Both the position numbers and the translations under genes were made by a program. A stretch of 64,000 nucleotides of DNA. It comes from CAYGLV01 sp964351025. Its GTDB lineage: Bacteria; Actinomycetota; Thermoleophilia; Gaiellales; Gaiellaceae. The notes below the pieces were generated by a model. The model worked only from the letters and a program-made list of their open reading frames with translations, did no database searches and was not told the origin of the DNA. The stretch's first letter is position 1, and the number at the start of each line of letters is the position of its first letter. Location of the stretch: positions 36,644 to 100,643 of the forward strand of contig CAYGLV010000002.1 in NCBI GenBank assembly GCA_964351025.1, written 5' to 3'. Below are positions 51,870-60,247 of this stretch, piece by piece.

Positions 51870-52389
51870 GGCGACAGGGGCCCCCAAGGACTGGCGCGGC
51901 CGCTTCTACGAGGACTTCGACGCCGGCGACGTCTTCCGGAGCCGGCTCGGCCGGACGATCACCGAGACCGACAACATCTGGTTCACATGCCTGACGATGA
52001 ACACGAACCAGGTCCACTTCAACGCTGCGCACGCCGAGCGGACCCAGTTCGGCCAGCCGCTCGTGAACAGCGCGTTCACGCTTGCACTCGTTGTCGGCCT
52101 GACCGTTCCCGACACGAGCGAGAACGCGGCCGCGAACCTGGGGTGGACCGACATCACGCTGCCGAGGCCGGTGTTCGTGGGCGACACGTTGTGGGCGGAA
52201 AGCGAGATCCTCGAGAAGCGGGAGTCTCGCTCCAATCCGAACGTCGGCATCGTCTCGATGCGCTGCCGCGGCATCAGTCAGCGCCGCGAGGTCGTGATCG
52301 AGTTCAAACGGACGTTCATGGTCTACAAGCGGAGCGCCCCGGAGGCGGAGAGCGTCTTCCCCGGCACCGACCTCGACTGGACGGTCTGA
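51859..52389 (+). CDS. MaoC-family enoyl-CoA hydratase (mesaconyl/itaconyl-CoA type)
   Basis: A 176-residue hot-dog-fold hydratase. The active-site segment FTCLTMNTNQVHFNAAHA replaces the usual SGD-x-NPIH motif in the way seen in mesaconyl-CoA and itaconyl-CoA hydratases; NSAFTLALVVGLTVPDTS and KRESRSNPNVGIVS fit the same subgroup. AAAAGGAG precedes the ATG. Next to a CitE-like lyase the pair matches the hydratase-lyase order of itaconate or mesaconate degradation (citramalyl-CoA to acetyl-CoA and pyruvate). The exact C5 substrate is inferred. Confidence 0.82.
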   Translation: MPAEATGAPKDWRGRFYEDFDAGDVFRSRLGRTITETDNIWFTCLTMNTNQVHFNAAHAERTQFGQPLVNSAFTLALVVGLTVPDTSENAAANLGWTDITLPRPVFVGDTLWAESEILEKRESRSNPNVGIVSMRCRGISQRREVVIEFKRTFMVYKRSAPEAESVFPGTDLDWTV

Positions 52390-52390
52390 G

Positions 52391-53782
52391 GTGACCGCGG
52401 CCCAGCGGCTCGCCGCGTTCACGACGAGCCTGACCTTCGACGCCATCCCGGCGGACGTCGCCGAGCACGCGAAGCTCCACCTGCTCGACACGCTCGGCTG
52501 CGGGCTGGCTGCGCACGCGCTCGACATCGCCGCCGAAGGGCGCACGGCGATGTCCGAGCTGGGCGGTGAGGCGCAGGCGACGGTGATCGGGCTCGACACG
52601 TTCCTCCCCGGCGCGAACGGGGCATTCGCGAACGCGATGCTGTGCCACGGGCTCGATTTCGACGACACGCATTCCGACTCGGTGAGCCACGTCTCCACCG
52701 TCACGTGCCCGGCGGCGCTCGCGGCCGGCGAGGCCGGGGGCCGGAGCGGGCGCGACGTCCTGGCCGCGATCGTCGGGGCCAACGAGGTCGTGACGCGCCT
52801 CGGCATGGCCGCCTCGGGCGAGTTCCACCGGCGCGGCTTCCACCCGACCGCGATCTGTGGCGTCTTCGGAGCCACGACCGCCGCCGCGCGCCTGCGCGGT
52901 CTCGACGCCGAGCGGGCCACGAGCGCGCTCGGGATCGCCGGCTCGATGGCGTCCGGCGTCTTCGCGTACCTCGAGGACGGGACGGCCACGAAGCCGATTC
53001 ACGCCGGCTGGGCAGCCCACGGCGGCGTGCTCGCGGCGCGGCTCGCGCAGCTCGGCGCCGAGGGCCCGCCCTCCGTGATCGAAGGGAAGTTCGGGCTCTA
53101 CCACGCGTACCTCGCCGCCGGAAAGGGCGAGGTCGACATCGAGGCGCAGCTCGCCGACCTCGGGTCGCGCTGGGAGACGCCGCGCATCGCCTACAAGCCG
53201 TACCCCGCCTGCCACTTCATGCACGGCTCGCTCGGGGCGACTGCGGAGGCAGCCGCGGGGCTCTCACCGGGCGACATCGAGGAGATCGTCGTCATGGTCC
53301 CGGCTGCCGGCGTGTCGCTCGTGCTCGAGCCGGCCGAGTCGAAGGTCGCGCCGCGCAGCGAGTACGAGGGCAAGTTCAGCCTGCAGTACTCGGCGGCGGC
53401 GATGATCGTGCACGGCCGCGTCGGCCTCTCGACGTACTCCGAGGAGGCGATCGCCGACCCGCGCGTGCTCGAGCTCGCCCGCAAGGTGCGGTACGAGGCG
53501 AAGGACTACGAGACCTATCCGGCGGCGTTCCCCGGCGGCGTGCGGATCCTGAAGAAGAGCGGAGAGACGATCGAGGTCGACTTCTCGTACCAGCGCGGCG
53601 GCCCCGAGAACCCGCTCTCGAGCGACGAGGTGCGCGCGAAGTTCCGCGAGAACGCCGCGCTCGCCCTCAGCGACGACGTGCTCGAGGAGCTCGAGGGCGC
53701 GATCCTGACCCTCGAGCAGCAGGACGACCTGACGGCGGCCCTGGCACCCCTGACACGGACGACGCAGCGGGTGGCGGCATGA
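52391..53782 (+). CDS. MmgE/PrpD-family protein
   Basis: A 463-residue member of the family of 2-methylcitrate dehydratase, cis-aconitate decarboxylase and related iminodisuccinate enzymes. Visible segments: HLLDTLGCGLAAHALD near residues 32-47, NGAFANAMLCHGLDFDDTHSD in two parts, GFHPTAICGVFGA, KPYPACHFMHGSL and the C-terminal lid domain. GTG start one base after the MaoC stop. It may prepare the C5/C6 acid that the CitE-MaoC pair consumes. Citrate synthase and other methylcitrate genes are not present, so a 2-methylcitrate role is not supported. Confidence 0.85.
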   Translation: MTAAQRLAAFTTSLTFDAIPADVAEHAKLHLLDTLGCGLAAHALDIAAEGRTAMSELGGEAQATVIGLDTFLPGANGAFANAMLCHGLDFDDTHSDSVSHVSTVTCPAALAAGEAGGRSGRDVLAAIVGANEVVTRLGMAASGEFHRRGFHPTAICGVFGATTAAARLRGLDAERATSALGIAGSMASGVFAYLEDGTATKPIHAGWAAHGGVLAARLAQLGAEGPPSVIEGKFGLYHAYLAAGKGEVDIEAQLADLGSRWETPRIAYKPYPACHFMHGSLGATAEAAAGLSPGDIEEIVVMVPAAGVSLVLEPAESKVAPRSEYEGKFSLQYSAAAMIVHGRVGLSTYSEEAIADPRVLELARKVRYEAKDYETYPAAFPGGVRILKKSGETIEVDFSYQRGGPENPLSSDEVRAKFRENAALALSDDVLEELEGAILTLEQQDDLTAALAPLTRTTQRVAA

Positions 53783-54960
53783 CGATCCTCGGCCCCACGG
53801 ACGAGCAGCGGGAGATCGTCGCGGCCGTTCGCGCCTTCGTCGACCGCGACGTCGTGCCGCACGCCTCGCGGCTCGAGCACGCCGACGAGTTCCCGGCGGG
53901 GATGGTCGAGACGATGACGGGCATGGGCCTCTTTGGGACGACGATCCCCGAGGAGTACGGCGGGCTCGGGCTCGGGCTCGACACCTACGCGCTGATCGTG
54001 ATGGAGCTGTCGAGGGGCTGGGTCACGCTCTCCGGCATCCTCAACGGCTCCTTCATCGCCGCGACGATGATCAGGCTGCACGGCACCGAGGAGCAGAAGC
54101 AGCGCCTTCTGCCGCGGCTGGCCTCGCACGAGGTCAGGGCGGCGTTCTCCATGACCGAGCCGCAGGCGGGGTCGGACGTGCAGGCGATCCGCACCACGGC
54201 CGTCCGCGACGGCGACGAGTACGTGCTCACCGGTCAGAAGATGTGGGTGACGAACGGCTGGCGGGCGGGGATCGTCATGCTCCTCGCCAAGACCGACCCG
54301 GCGGCCGAGCCGGCCCATACGGGGATGACCGGCTTCATCATCGAGAAGGAGCCCGAGACGAACCCGCCCGGGCTCACGATCCCGATGCCCGGCCTGAAGA
54401 AGCTCGGCTACAAGGGTGTGGAGTCGACCGAGCTCGTGCTCGACGGCTTCCGCACTCCCTCCTCGAGCGTGCTCGGGGGCGAGGAGGGGGTCGGCCTGGG
54501 CTTCAAGTACTTCATGAGCGGCATCGAGGCCGGCCGCGTCAACGTGGCCGCCCGCGGTGCCGGCCTGGCACAGGCAGCGCTCGACGACGCGCTTCGCTAC
54601 TCCCAGGAGCGGGAGGCGTTCGGCAAGAAGATCTGTCAGCACCAGGCGGTTCAGCTGATGATCGCGAAGATGGCGACGCGGGCCGAGGCGGCGCGCCTGC
54701 TGACGGTCCAGGCGGCGCAGAAGAAGGCCTCCGGCGAGCGCGCCGACCTCGAGGCCGGAATGGCCAAGTACTTCGCCACCGAAGCGGCGCAGGAGAACGC
54801 GCTCGACTGCATGCGCATCCACGGCGGCTACGGCTACTCGCTCGAGTACCGGCCCGAGCGGTACTACCGCGATGCTCCCCTGCTCCTGATCGGCGAGGGC
54901 TCGAACGAGATCCAGCAGCTGATCATCGCCCGGCGTCTACTCGAAAGGCATGCGATCTAG
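53779..54960 (+). CDS. Acyl-CoA dehydrogenase (classic Glu in C-terminal helix)
   Basis: A 393-residue flavoprotein. It has the usual acyl-CoA dehydrogenase N-terminal helical domain, AAFSMTEPQAGSD, QKMWVTNGWRAG, the EAGRVNVAARGAG helix with Gly in the alternate base position, REAFGKKICQHQAVQ, and the base Glu in IGEGSNEIQ. Its ATG overlaps the PrpD stop (ATGA). It is unusually close to a second acyl-CoA dehydrogenase gene (2-nt gap), and the two may form one complex. Confidence 0.92.
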   Translation: MTILGPTDEQREIVAAVRAFVDRDVVPHASRLEHADEFPAGMVETMTGMGLFGTTIPEEYGGLGLGLDTYALIVMELSRGWVTLSGILNGSFIAATMIRLHGTEEQKQRLLPRLASHEVRAAFSMTEPQAGSDVQAIRTTAVRDGDEYVLTGQKMWVTNGWRAGIVMLLAKTDPAAEPAHTGMTGFIIEKEPETNPPGLTIPMPGLKKLGYKGVESTELVLDGFRTPSSSVLGGEEGVGLGFKYFMSGIEAGRVNVAARGAGLAQAALDDALRYSQEREAFGKKICQHQAVQLMIAKMATRAEAARLLTVQAAQKKASGERADLEAGMAKYFATEAAQENALDCMRIHGGYGYSLEYRPERYYRDAPLLLIGEGSNEIQQLIIARRLLERHAI

Positions 54961-54962
54961 CC

Positions 54963-56126
54963 ATGGACTTCTCGATCTCCCCCGAGCTCACCGAGATCCG
55001 CGCGGCGGTGCGCGAGCTGTGCGAGCAGTTCCCCGGCGAGTACTGGCGCGCCCTCGAGCCCGACCGGTATCCCGACGAGTTCATCCGTGCGCTGACCGAG
55101 AACGGCTGGCTCGCCGCGCTCATTCCCGAGGAGTACGGCGGCGCGGGCCTGTCGATCACGGCGGCGAGCGTGATCATGGAGGAGATCAACGCGTCGGGGT
55201 GCAACTCGGGCGCCTGTCACGCGCAGATGTACATCATGGGCACGATCCTGCGCCACGGCTCGGACGCGCAGAAGGAGCGCTACCTGCCGAGGCTCGCTTC
55301 GGGCGAGTTGCGGCTGCAGGCGTTCGGGGTGACGGAGCCGACGGCGGGCTCCGACACCACGTCGATCCAGACGGCTGCGACGAAGGTCGACGGCGGGTGG
55401 GTCGTGCACGGCCAGAAGATCTGGATCTCGCGCGCGCTCCACTCGGATCTCATGCTCCTGCTCGCGCGGACGACGCCGGCCGATCAGGTCGAGAAGAAGA
55501 CGCAGGGCCTCTCCACGTTCATCGTCGACATGAAGCGGGCGCTCGCGGACGGCACGATGACGATCCGCCCGATCAAGACGCTCATGAATCACGCGACCAC
55601 GGAGATCTTCCTCGACGGGGTCGCCGTCGCGGACGAGGATCTCGTGGGCGAGGAGGGGATGGGCTTCCGCTACATCCTCGACGGCATGAACGCCGAGCGC
55701 GTGCTGATCGCCGCCGAGTGCATCGGTGACGGCCGCTGGTTCGTCGAGAAGGCGTCGAAGTACGCGTCCGAGCGCGTCGTCTTCGGCAGGCCGATCGGCG
55801 CGAACCAGGGAGTGCAGTTCCCGATCGCGCAGGCGTACGCCCAGATCGAGGCGGCCGACCTGATGCGCTACAAGGCGGCCTGGCTCTTCGAGCAGGGGCT
55901 CCCGTGCGGCGCGGAGGCGAACACCGCGAAGTTCCTCGCTGCCGAGGCGTCGTGGCAGGCGGCGAACGCGTGTCTCGACACGCACGGCGGCTTCGGCTTC
56001 GCCGAGGAGTACGACGTGGAGCGGAAGTTCAGGGAGACGCGGCTCTACAAGGTGGCGCCGGTCTCGAACAACCTCATCCTCGCGTACCTCGGCCAGCACG
56101 TGCTCGGCATGCCGCGCTCGTACTGA
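54963..56126 (+). CDS. Acyl-CoA dehydrogenase with catalytic base in the alternate helix
   Basis: A 387-residue enzyme of the same superfamily. It has FGVTEPTAGSDTTSIQ, GQKIWISRALHSDLM and ERVVFGRPIGANQGVQ. In the position of the usual YEG base it has YKVAPVSNN, but a Glu stands in MNAERVLIAAECIG, where isovaleryl-CoA dehydrogenase carries its base. So it is probably active with an alternate base, on a branched or otherwise substituted acyl-CoA. Last gene of the CitE-MaoC-PrpD operon; tRNA-Leu follows after 64 nt. Confidence 0.9.
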   Translation: MDFSISPELTEIRAAVRELCEQFPGEYWRALEPDRYPDEFIRALTENGWLAALIPEEYGGAGLSITAASVIMEEINASGCNSGACHAQMYIMGTILRHGSDAQKERYLPRLASGELRLQAFGVTEPTAGSDTTSIQTAATKVDGGWVVHGQKIWISRALHSDLMLLLARTTPADQVEKKTQGLSTFIVDMKRALADGTMTIRPIKTLMNHATTEIFLDGVAVADEDLVGEEGMGFRYILDGMNAERVLIAAECIGDGRWFVEKASKYASERVVFGRPIGANQGVQFPIAQAYAQIEAADLMRYKAAWLFEQGLPCGAEANTAKFLAAEASWQAANACLDTHGGFGFAEEYDVERKFRETRLYKVAPVSNNLILAYLGQHVLGMPRSY

Positions 56127-56190
56127 TTCTGGCGGCGGCCGGGCTCGCGCGTCCCGGCCCGCACGCTCCGGCTACAATGGCCGCCGCCCC

Positions 56191-56274
<84 letters not shown>

Positions 56275-56280
56275 TGCGAA

Positions 56281-56310
56281 GCCGGGGGAACCGTTCGCGG
56301 TTTCCCCGGC
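56281..56310 (+). terminator. Hairpin after tRNA-Leu
   Basis: GCCGGGGGAACC and GGTTTCCCCGGC form a 12-bp stem with one mismatch and a loop of six bases, directly after the tRNA. The following bases TGCTCTCT are only weakly U-rich. Confidence 0.6.
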
Positions 56311-56329
56311 TGCTCTCTACGCTTCGCGC

Positions 56330-56560
56330 ATGGACGTCGGCGAGGCCCGCGCGAAGATCCAGAAGCTGCTCGTCACCGGAGACAACCGGTTGAAGCAGGG
56401 AGTGGCCCCCGAGAAGGTGCGGCAGAGCTACGAGCAGGCGCTCGCGGTCGCGCGCGAGGCGGGCCTCGAGGAGTCCGTTCGGCCGCTCGTCGAGCTCAGG
56501 CTCGCCGACCTCGAGCGGCTCGCTCGAGAATCGCCTCGATCCGCTCCGCCTGACGCCTGA
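56330..56560 (+). CDS. Small helical hypothetical protein
   Basis: A 76-residue protein of two or three amphipathic helices: GEARAKIQKLLVTGDN, then RQSYEQALAVAREAGL, the last with a TPR-like look (YEQAL followed by A-x-GL). It may be a single TPR-like motif. Its 3' end overlaps the convergent glycosyltransferase gene by 65 nt. No ribosome binding site is obvious; composition is otherwise coding-like. Confidence 0.55.
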   Translation: MDVGEARAKIQKLLVTGDNRLKQGVAPEKVRQSYEQALAVAREAGLEESVRPLVELRLADLERLARESPRSAPPDA

Positions 56561-57497
56561 CGTCGTGCGTCTCGGCCGCCGCGCGGGCGGCCGGCCCGGG
56601 GTCCGGCAGCGTCGCGGCGGCGCGCAGGGCGGTGACGAGGCCGTCCTCGTCGAGCGGATCCACGAGCACGCCCGCACCCGGCGGCACGAGCTCGGGCGGG
56701 CCGCCGACCCGTGTCGCGACGACCGGCCGCCCGCAGGCGAGCGCCTCGAGCACCGCCTGCCCGAACGGCTCGACGAGGCTCGGCTGGCAGTAGACGTCGC
56801 AGGCGGCGAGCAGCCCGGGGATCTCGCGGTGCGGGACGGTGCCGAGCAGGCGGACGCCCGCCCGGCCGGCGAGAGAGCTCCGCAGCGGCCCGTCGCCGGC
56901 GAACGTGAGCGTGCCCTCGCCGAGCCGGGCGAAGGCGTCGGCGAGCCGGACGGCGTTCTTGCGCCCGGTCAGCGAGCCGATGCAGAGGAAGGCCGGGCCT
57001 TCGGCCCCGGCGCGGGGCTGCGGCGTGAAGAGATCGAGGTCAACGCCGCAGTCCACGACCTCAGTCTTGCCGCGCGCCTCGGGCACCGTCGCCTCAAGCT
57101 CGCGCCGGAGCCAGCCCGAGACGGTGACCACCGCGGCCGCGCGGCGGACAACGAAGCGCGTTGCGGCGCGCACGCCGGGGATCGCGCCGACGTTGGCGAC
57201 GTCCTGCCCGTGCGCCGTGACGACGAGCGGCGTTCGCGGCGCGGTGAGAGTAGCGGTGAGCCCCGCTGGGACGAGCATGTGCGCGTAGACGACGTCGGGG
57301 CGGAAGCGACGGGCGGCGCGAAGCGTCGCGTGCGCGAGCCGCAGGTGCCGCTGTCTCCCGCCGCCGCGGCGGTCGAGCACGGCGCGCTCGATCGTGTGCC
57401 CCCGGGCAACGAGCTCTCGCTCGAGTGAGGCGACGAAGACGCCGAAGTCCGGCTCGGCCGGGCTCGGGTACATCGGCGAGACGAGAAGGATGCGCAC
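56496..57497 (-). CDS. Glycosyltransferase family 4
   Basis: A 333-residue GT-B fold retaining glycosyltransferase. N-terminal Rossmann ILLVSPMYPSPAEPDFGVFV, the AHMLVPAGL and VVTAHGQDV segments, VVDCGVDLDLFTP, IGSLTGRKN and the nucleotide-sugar motif VEPFGQAVLEALACGRPVV (the EX7E pair). It transfers a sugar to a lipid, glycan or small acceptor in the cytoplasm. GTG start. No polysaccharide cluster is near, so the product is open. Confidence 0.9.
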   Translation of the reverse strand: MRILLVSPMYPSPAEPDFGVFVASLERELVARGHTIERAVLDRRGGGRQRHLRLAHATLRAARRFRPDVVYAHMLVPAGLTATLTAPRTPLVVTAHGQDVANVGAIPGVRAATRFVVRRAAAVVTVSGWLRRELEATVPEARGKTEVVDCGVDLDLFTPQPRAGAEGPAFLCIGSLTGRKNAVRLADAFARLGEGTLTFAGDGPLRSSLAGRAGVRLLGTVPHREIPGLLAACDVYCQPSLVEPFGQAVLEALACGRPVVATRVGGPPELVPPGAGVLVDPLDEDGLVTALRAAATLPDPGPAARAAAETHDVRRQAERIEAILERAARGRRA

Positions 57498-57548
57498 GAG
57501 CCAAGCTTGACGGTTCCGGCCGGAGGGCGTGAGAATCGGATACCCACG

Positions 57549-57905
57549 ATGACGATGGGGACACCCGGCGCGCCCGAGCCGATGAAGCGGGGGCTGCTCA
57601 GGCGGCTCGCGCGGCCGCTTGCCGGCGGTCTGGCGGCGGTCGCCGCCTGCATCGCCGTGGGCGTCCTAGCCGCGGTCGTGCTCGACGCCGCGGTCGATCG
57701 TTCTGTCGTCGTCGCCCTCTACATCGGCGGTGCGGTCGGCGTGCTGACGGCGCTCGTCGGCCGGGCGACGCTGACGACCGGTGTGTACGGCGAGTTCTTC
57801 TCCACGGATTCGGTGCGCGAAAGCAACCGCGCCCGCGCGCTCAACCTCGCGCTCGGCGTTCTCCTGCTCGCGATCGCGTCGCTCGTCGACACACTCGACG
57901 GCTAG
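57549..57905 (+). CDS. Small membrane protein, unknown function
   Basis: A 118-residue protein with three hydrophobic segments at about 25-46, 52-70 and 100-116 and a basic start (KRGLLRRLARP) that sets an N-in topology. It has no recognised family. ATG at 57549 chosen; an upstream start is open but leads through non-membrane sequence. Its stop shares CTAG with the methylmalonyl-CoA mutase gene. Confidence 0.6.
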   Translation: MTMGTPGAPEPMKRGLLRRLARPLAGGLAAVAACIAVGVLAAVVLDAAVDRSVVVALYIGGAVGVLTALVGRATLTTGVYGEFFSTDSVRESNRARALNLALGVLLLAIASLVDTLDG

Positions 57906-59482
57906 GCGCGCTGCGCGTCGTAGGTACCCCAGAGCCCGCGCAGCTCCTCGCAGAGCTCGCCGACCGTGCAGCGCGCGCGCAGCGCCTCGCGCAGCGGCGG
58001 CAGCAGGTTGCCGTCGCCCTCGGCGGCCCGGCGTACCTCGGCGAGCGCCGCAGCGGCTGCCTCCGCGTTTCGCTCCGCACGTACGCGCGCTGTCCGCGCG
58101 AGCTGGCGGGCCTCGGCGTCCGGGTCGATCCGGAGCAGCTCGACGCGCCCGGCCCCTTCCTCCTCGAAGCGGTTGACCCCGACGACGACCCGTTCCCCGG
58201 ACTGAACGTCGAGGTTGTAGCGGTAGGCCGAGTCCTCGATCTCCGACTGGACGAAGCCCTGCTCGATCGCCGCGACGGCGCCGCCGAGCCCGTCCACGCG
58301 CTCGATCAGCTCGCGGGCCCGTGTCTCGAGCTCGTCGGTCAACGTCTCGATGAACCAGGAGCCGCCGAGCGGGTCGGCGGTCGAGGTCGTCCCGGCCTCG
58401 TGCTGGAGGATCTGCTGGGTCCGGAGCGCGATCGTCGCGGCATGCTCGGTCGGTAGCGCGAGCGCTTCGTCGAAGGAGTTCGTGTGCAGAGACTGGGCGC
58501 CGCCACAAGCGGCTGCGAGCGCCTGCACGGCAACGCGCACGATGTTCGACTCGGGCTGCTGCGCGGTGAGGGTCGAGCCGCCCGTCTGGGCGTGGAAGCG
58601 GAGGGCGAGCGCCTTCGGGTTGGTAACGCCGAAGCGGTCGCGCATGATCGTCGCCCAGAGGCGCCGGGCGGCGCGGAACTTCGCCACCTCCTGGAAGAAG
58701 TCGTTGTGGGCGTTGAAGAAGAACGAAAGCCGCTCGCCGAAGTCGTCGGGCGAGAGCCCGGCCGCGACCGCGGCCTCGCAGTACGCGATCCCGTTGGCGA
58801 GCGTGAAGGCGAGCTCCTGCACCGCCGTCGAGCCGGCTTCGCGGATGTGGTAGCCGGAGATCGAGATCGTGTTCCACTGCGGCACCCGCTCGGCGCAGTA
58901 GGCAAAGAGGTCGGTCGTCAGCCTCATCGAGGGCCGCGGCGGGAAGATGTAGTTCCCGCGTGCGACGTACTCCTTGAGGATGTCGTTCTGGACGGTGCCG
59001 CGCAGCTTGTCGCCCCCGACACCCTGGCCCTCGGCCACGAGCTCGTAGAGGAGGAAGAGCAGCGCAGCCGGGGCGTTGATCGTCATCGACGTCGAGACCC
59101 GGTCGAGCGGAATGCCGGTCAGCAGCAGCTCCATGTCGGCAAGCGAGTCGATTGCCACGCCCGTACGCCCGACCTCGCCCTGCGAGCGCGGGTCGTCGGA
59201 GTCGTAGCCGAGCTGGGTCGGCAGGTCGAAGGCGACGGAGAGCCCGGTCTGGCCCTTCTCGAGCAGGTAGCGGAAGCGCTCGTTCGTCTCCTCCGCGGAG
59301 CCGAAGCCCGCGTACTGGCGGATCGTCCAGGGCCGCCCGCGGTACATGTCCGGGTACGGGCCGCGCGTAAAGGGGAACTCGCCCGGCAGCTCCGGCGCGC
59401 GCGCCGACGGGTCGGCCGCTGTGTAGACCGGCTTGATCTCGATCCCCGAGTCGGTCGTGCGCCGGTCCCCGGTCGAAGCCAC
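57902..59482 (-). CDS. Methylmalonyl-CoA mutase large subunit (no B12 domain)
   Basis: A 526-residue catalytic TIM-barrel subunit of an acyl-CoA mutase. It lacks the C-terminal cobalamin-binding domain, as in the split mutases. Tyr57 (RQYAGFG) and Arg175 (YVARGNYIF) occupy the spots that in known enzymes separate methylmalonyl-CoA mutase (Tyr and Arg) from isobutyryl-CoA mutase (Phe and Gln), so methylmalonyl-CoA is the predicted substrate. The B12 subunit is not in the window. GTG start. It follows its own gntR-type regulator by 25 nt. Confidence 0.9.
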   Translation of the reverse strand: MASTGDRRTTDSGIEIKPVYTAADPSARAPELPGEFPFTRGPYPDMYRGRPWTIRQYAGFGSAEETNERFRYLLEKGQTGLSVAFDLPTQLGYDSDDPRSQGEVGRTGVAIDSLADMELLLTGIPLDRVSTSMTINAPAALLFLLYELVAEGQGVGGDKLRGTVQNDILKEYVARGNYIFPPRPSMRLTTDLFAYCAERVPQWNTISISGYHIREAGSTAVQELAFTLANGIAYCEAAVAAGLSPDDFGERLSFFFNAHNDFFQEVAKFRAARRLWATIMRDRFGVTNPKALALRFHAQTGGSTLTAQQPESNIVRVAVQALAAACGGAQSLHTNSFDEALALPTEHAATIALRTQQILQHEAGTTSTADPLGGSWFIETLTDELETRARELIERVDGLGGAVAAIEQGFVQSEIEDSAYRYNLDVQSGERVVVGVNRFEEEGAGRVELLRIDPDAEARQLARTARVRAERNAEAAAAALAEVRRAAEGDGNLLPPLREALRARCTVGELCEELRGLWGTYDAQRA

Positions 59483-59507
59483 GGCCGCATCGTACGCGGC
59501 CGGGCGC

Positions 59508-60215
59508 CTACACCATGCCGCCGTGGAGCTCGAGCGCGTCGATCGAGAGCTGCTTGCCCGTGTCCACGTGCGCCCGGATCGCCGCCTTAGCCCTGTCGAG
59601 CTCGCCTGCCTCGAACGCCTCCACGATCCGGCGGTGCTCGCCGCCGAGATCGGCCCCGACGTCGCTGCGGCCGCCGCGGATCACCTGCATCAGCAGCATC
59701 ACGGGCAGCTCGCGGTAGAACGCCGACATCACGAGATTGCCGGCGAGCTCGACCTGGTAGGCATGGAAGGCGGCATTCGTCTCGTCGAAGCCGTCGATGT
59801 CCAGAAAGCGCTTGCCGTCGATGCTCGCGCACGTCGCCTCCATCAGGCTGCGCAGTCTCGCGAGCTGCGCCGTGTCGAGAGAGCCCACCGTCTGCTCGGC
59901 GGCGCGCAGCTCGAGTGCGAGCCGGACGTCGTAGGCGTCGAGCAGCACCTTCCCGGTGACCGGCGTGACGAAGTAGCCGCGGCGCGCCTTCACCGAGAGC
60001 AGGCCCTCCGACACGAGCCGCGTCAGCGCGTGGTGCACGGGGCTGCGCGAGACACCGAGCTCCGCCGCGAGCTCGTGCAGGCTCACCTTCTCGCCCGCGC
60101 GCAGGTCGCGCCGGACGAGACGCCGCTTGAGCGTCTCGTAGACCTGCTCGTTGAGATTCGTGCGGGGGAGCGTTGCTGTCACGTCGGGTACTGCTAGATG
60201 TAACATGTCAGGCAC
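59508..60215 (-). CDS. GntR-family regulator, FadR/FCD type
   Basis: A 235-residue regulator. Winged helix with SLHELAAELGVSRSPVHHAL, then the FCD domain (YDVRLALELRAAE, NAAFHAYQVELAG, GGEHRRIVEAFEAG). It is cotranscribed with the methylmalonyl-CoA mutase gene. The start is uncertain (GTG 60215, ATG 60206 or GTG 60182); a TGTAACA palindrome overlaps the first codons, which suggests autoregulation. Confidence 0.87.
   Translation of the reverse strand: MPDMLHLAVPDVTATLPRTNLNEQVYETLKRRLVRRDLRAGEKVSLHELAAELGVSRSPVHHALTRLVSEGLLSVKARRGYFVTPVTGKVLLDAYDVRLALELRAAEQTVGSLDTAQLARLRSLMEATCASIDGKRFLDIDGFDETNAAFHAYQVELAGNLVMSAFYRELPVMLLMQVIRGGRSDVGADLGGEHRRIVEAFEAGELDRAKAAIRAHVDTGKQLSIDALELHGGMV
60198..60206. 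promoter_or_regulatory. Short palindrome ATGTAACAT at the gntR start
   Basis: ATGT-A-ACAT overlaps the first codons of the GntR gene, as the palindrome at 13627-13637 does for another gntR gene. Short, so only a candidate operator. Confidence 0.35.
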
Positions 60216-60247
60216 GCCACGGCAACCACAGCGGCTAGGCTGCGTGG

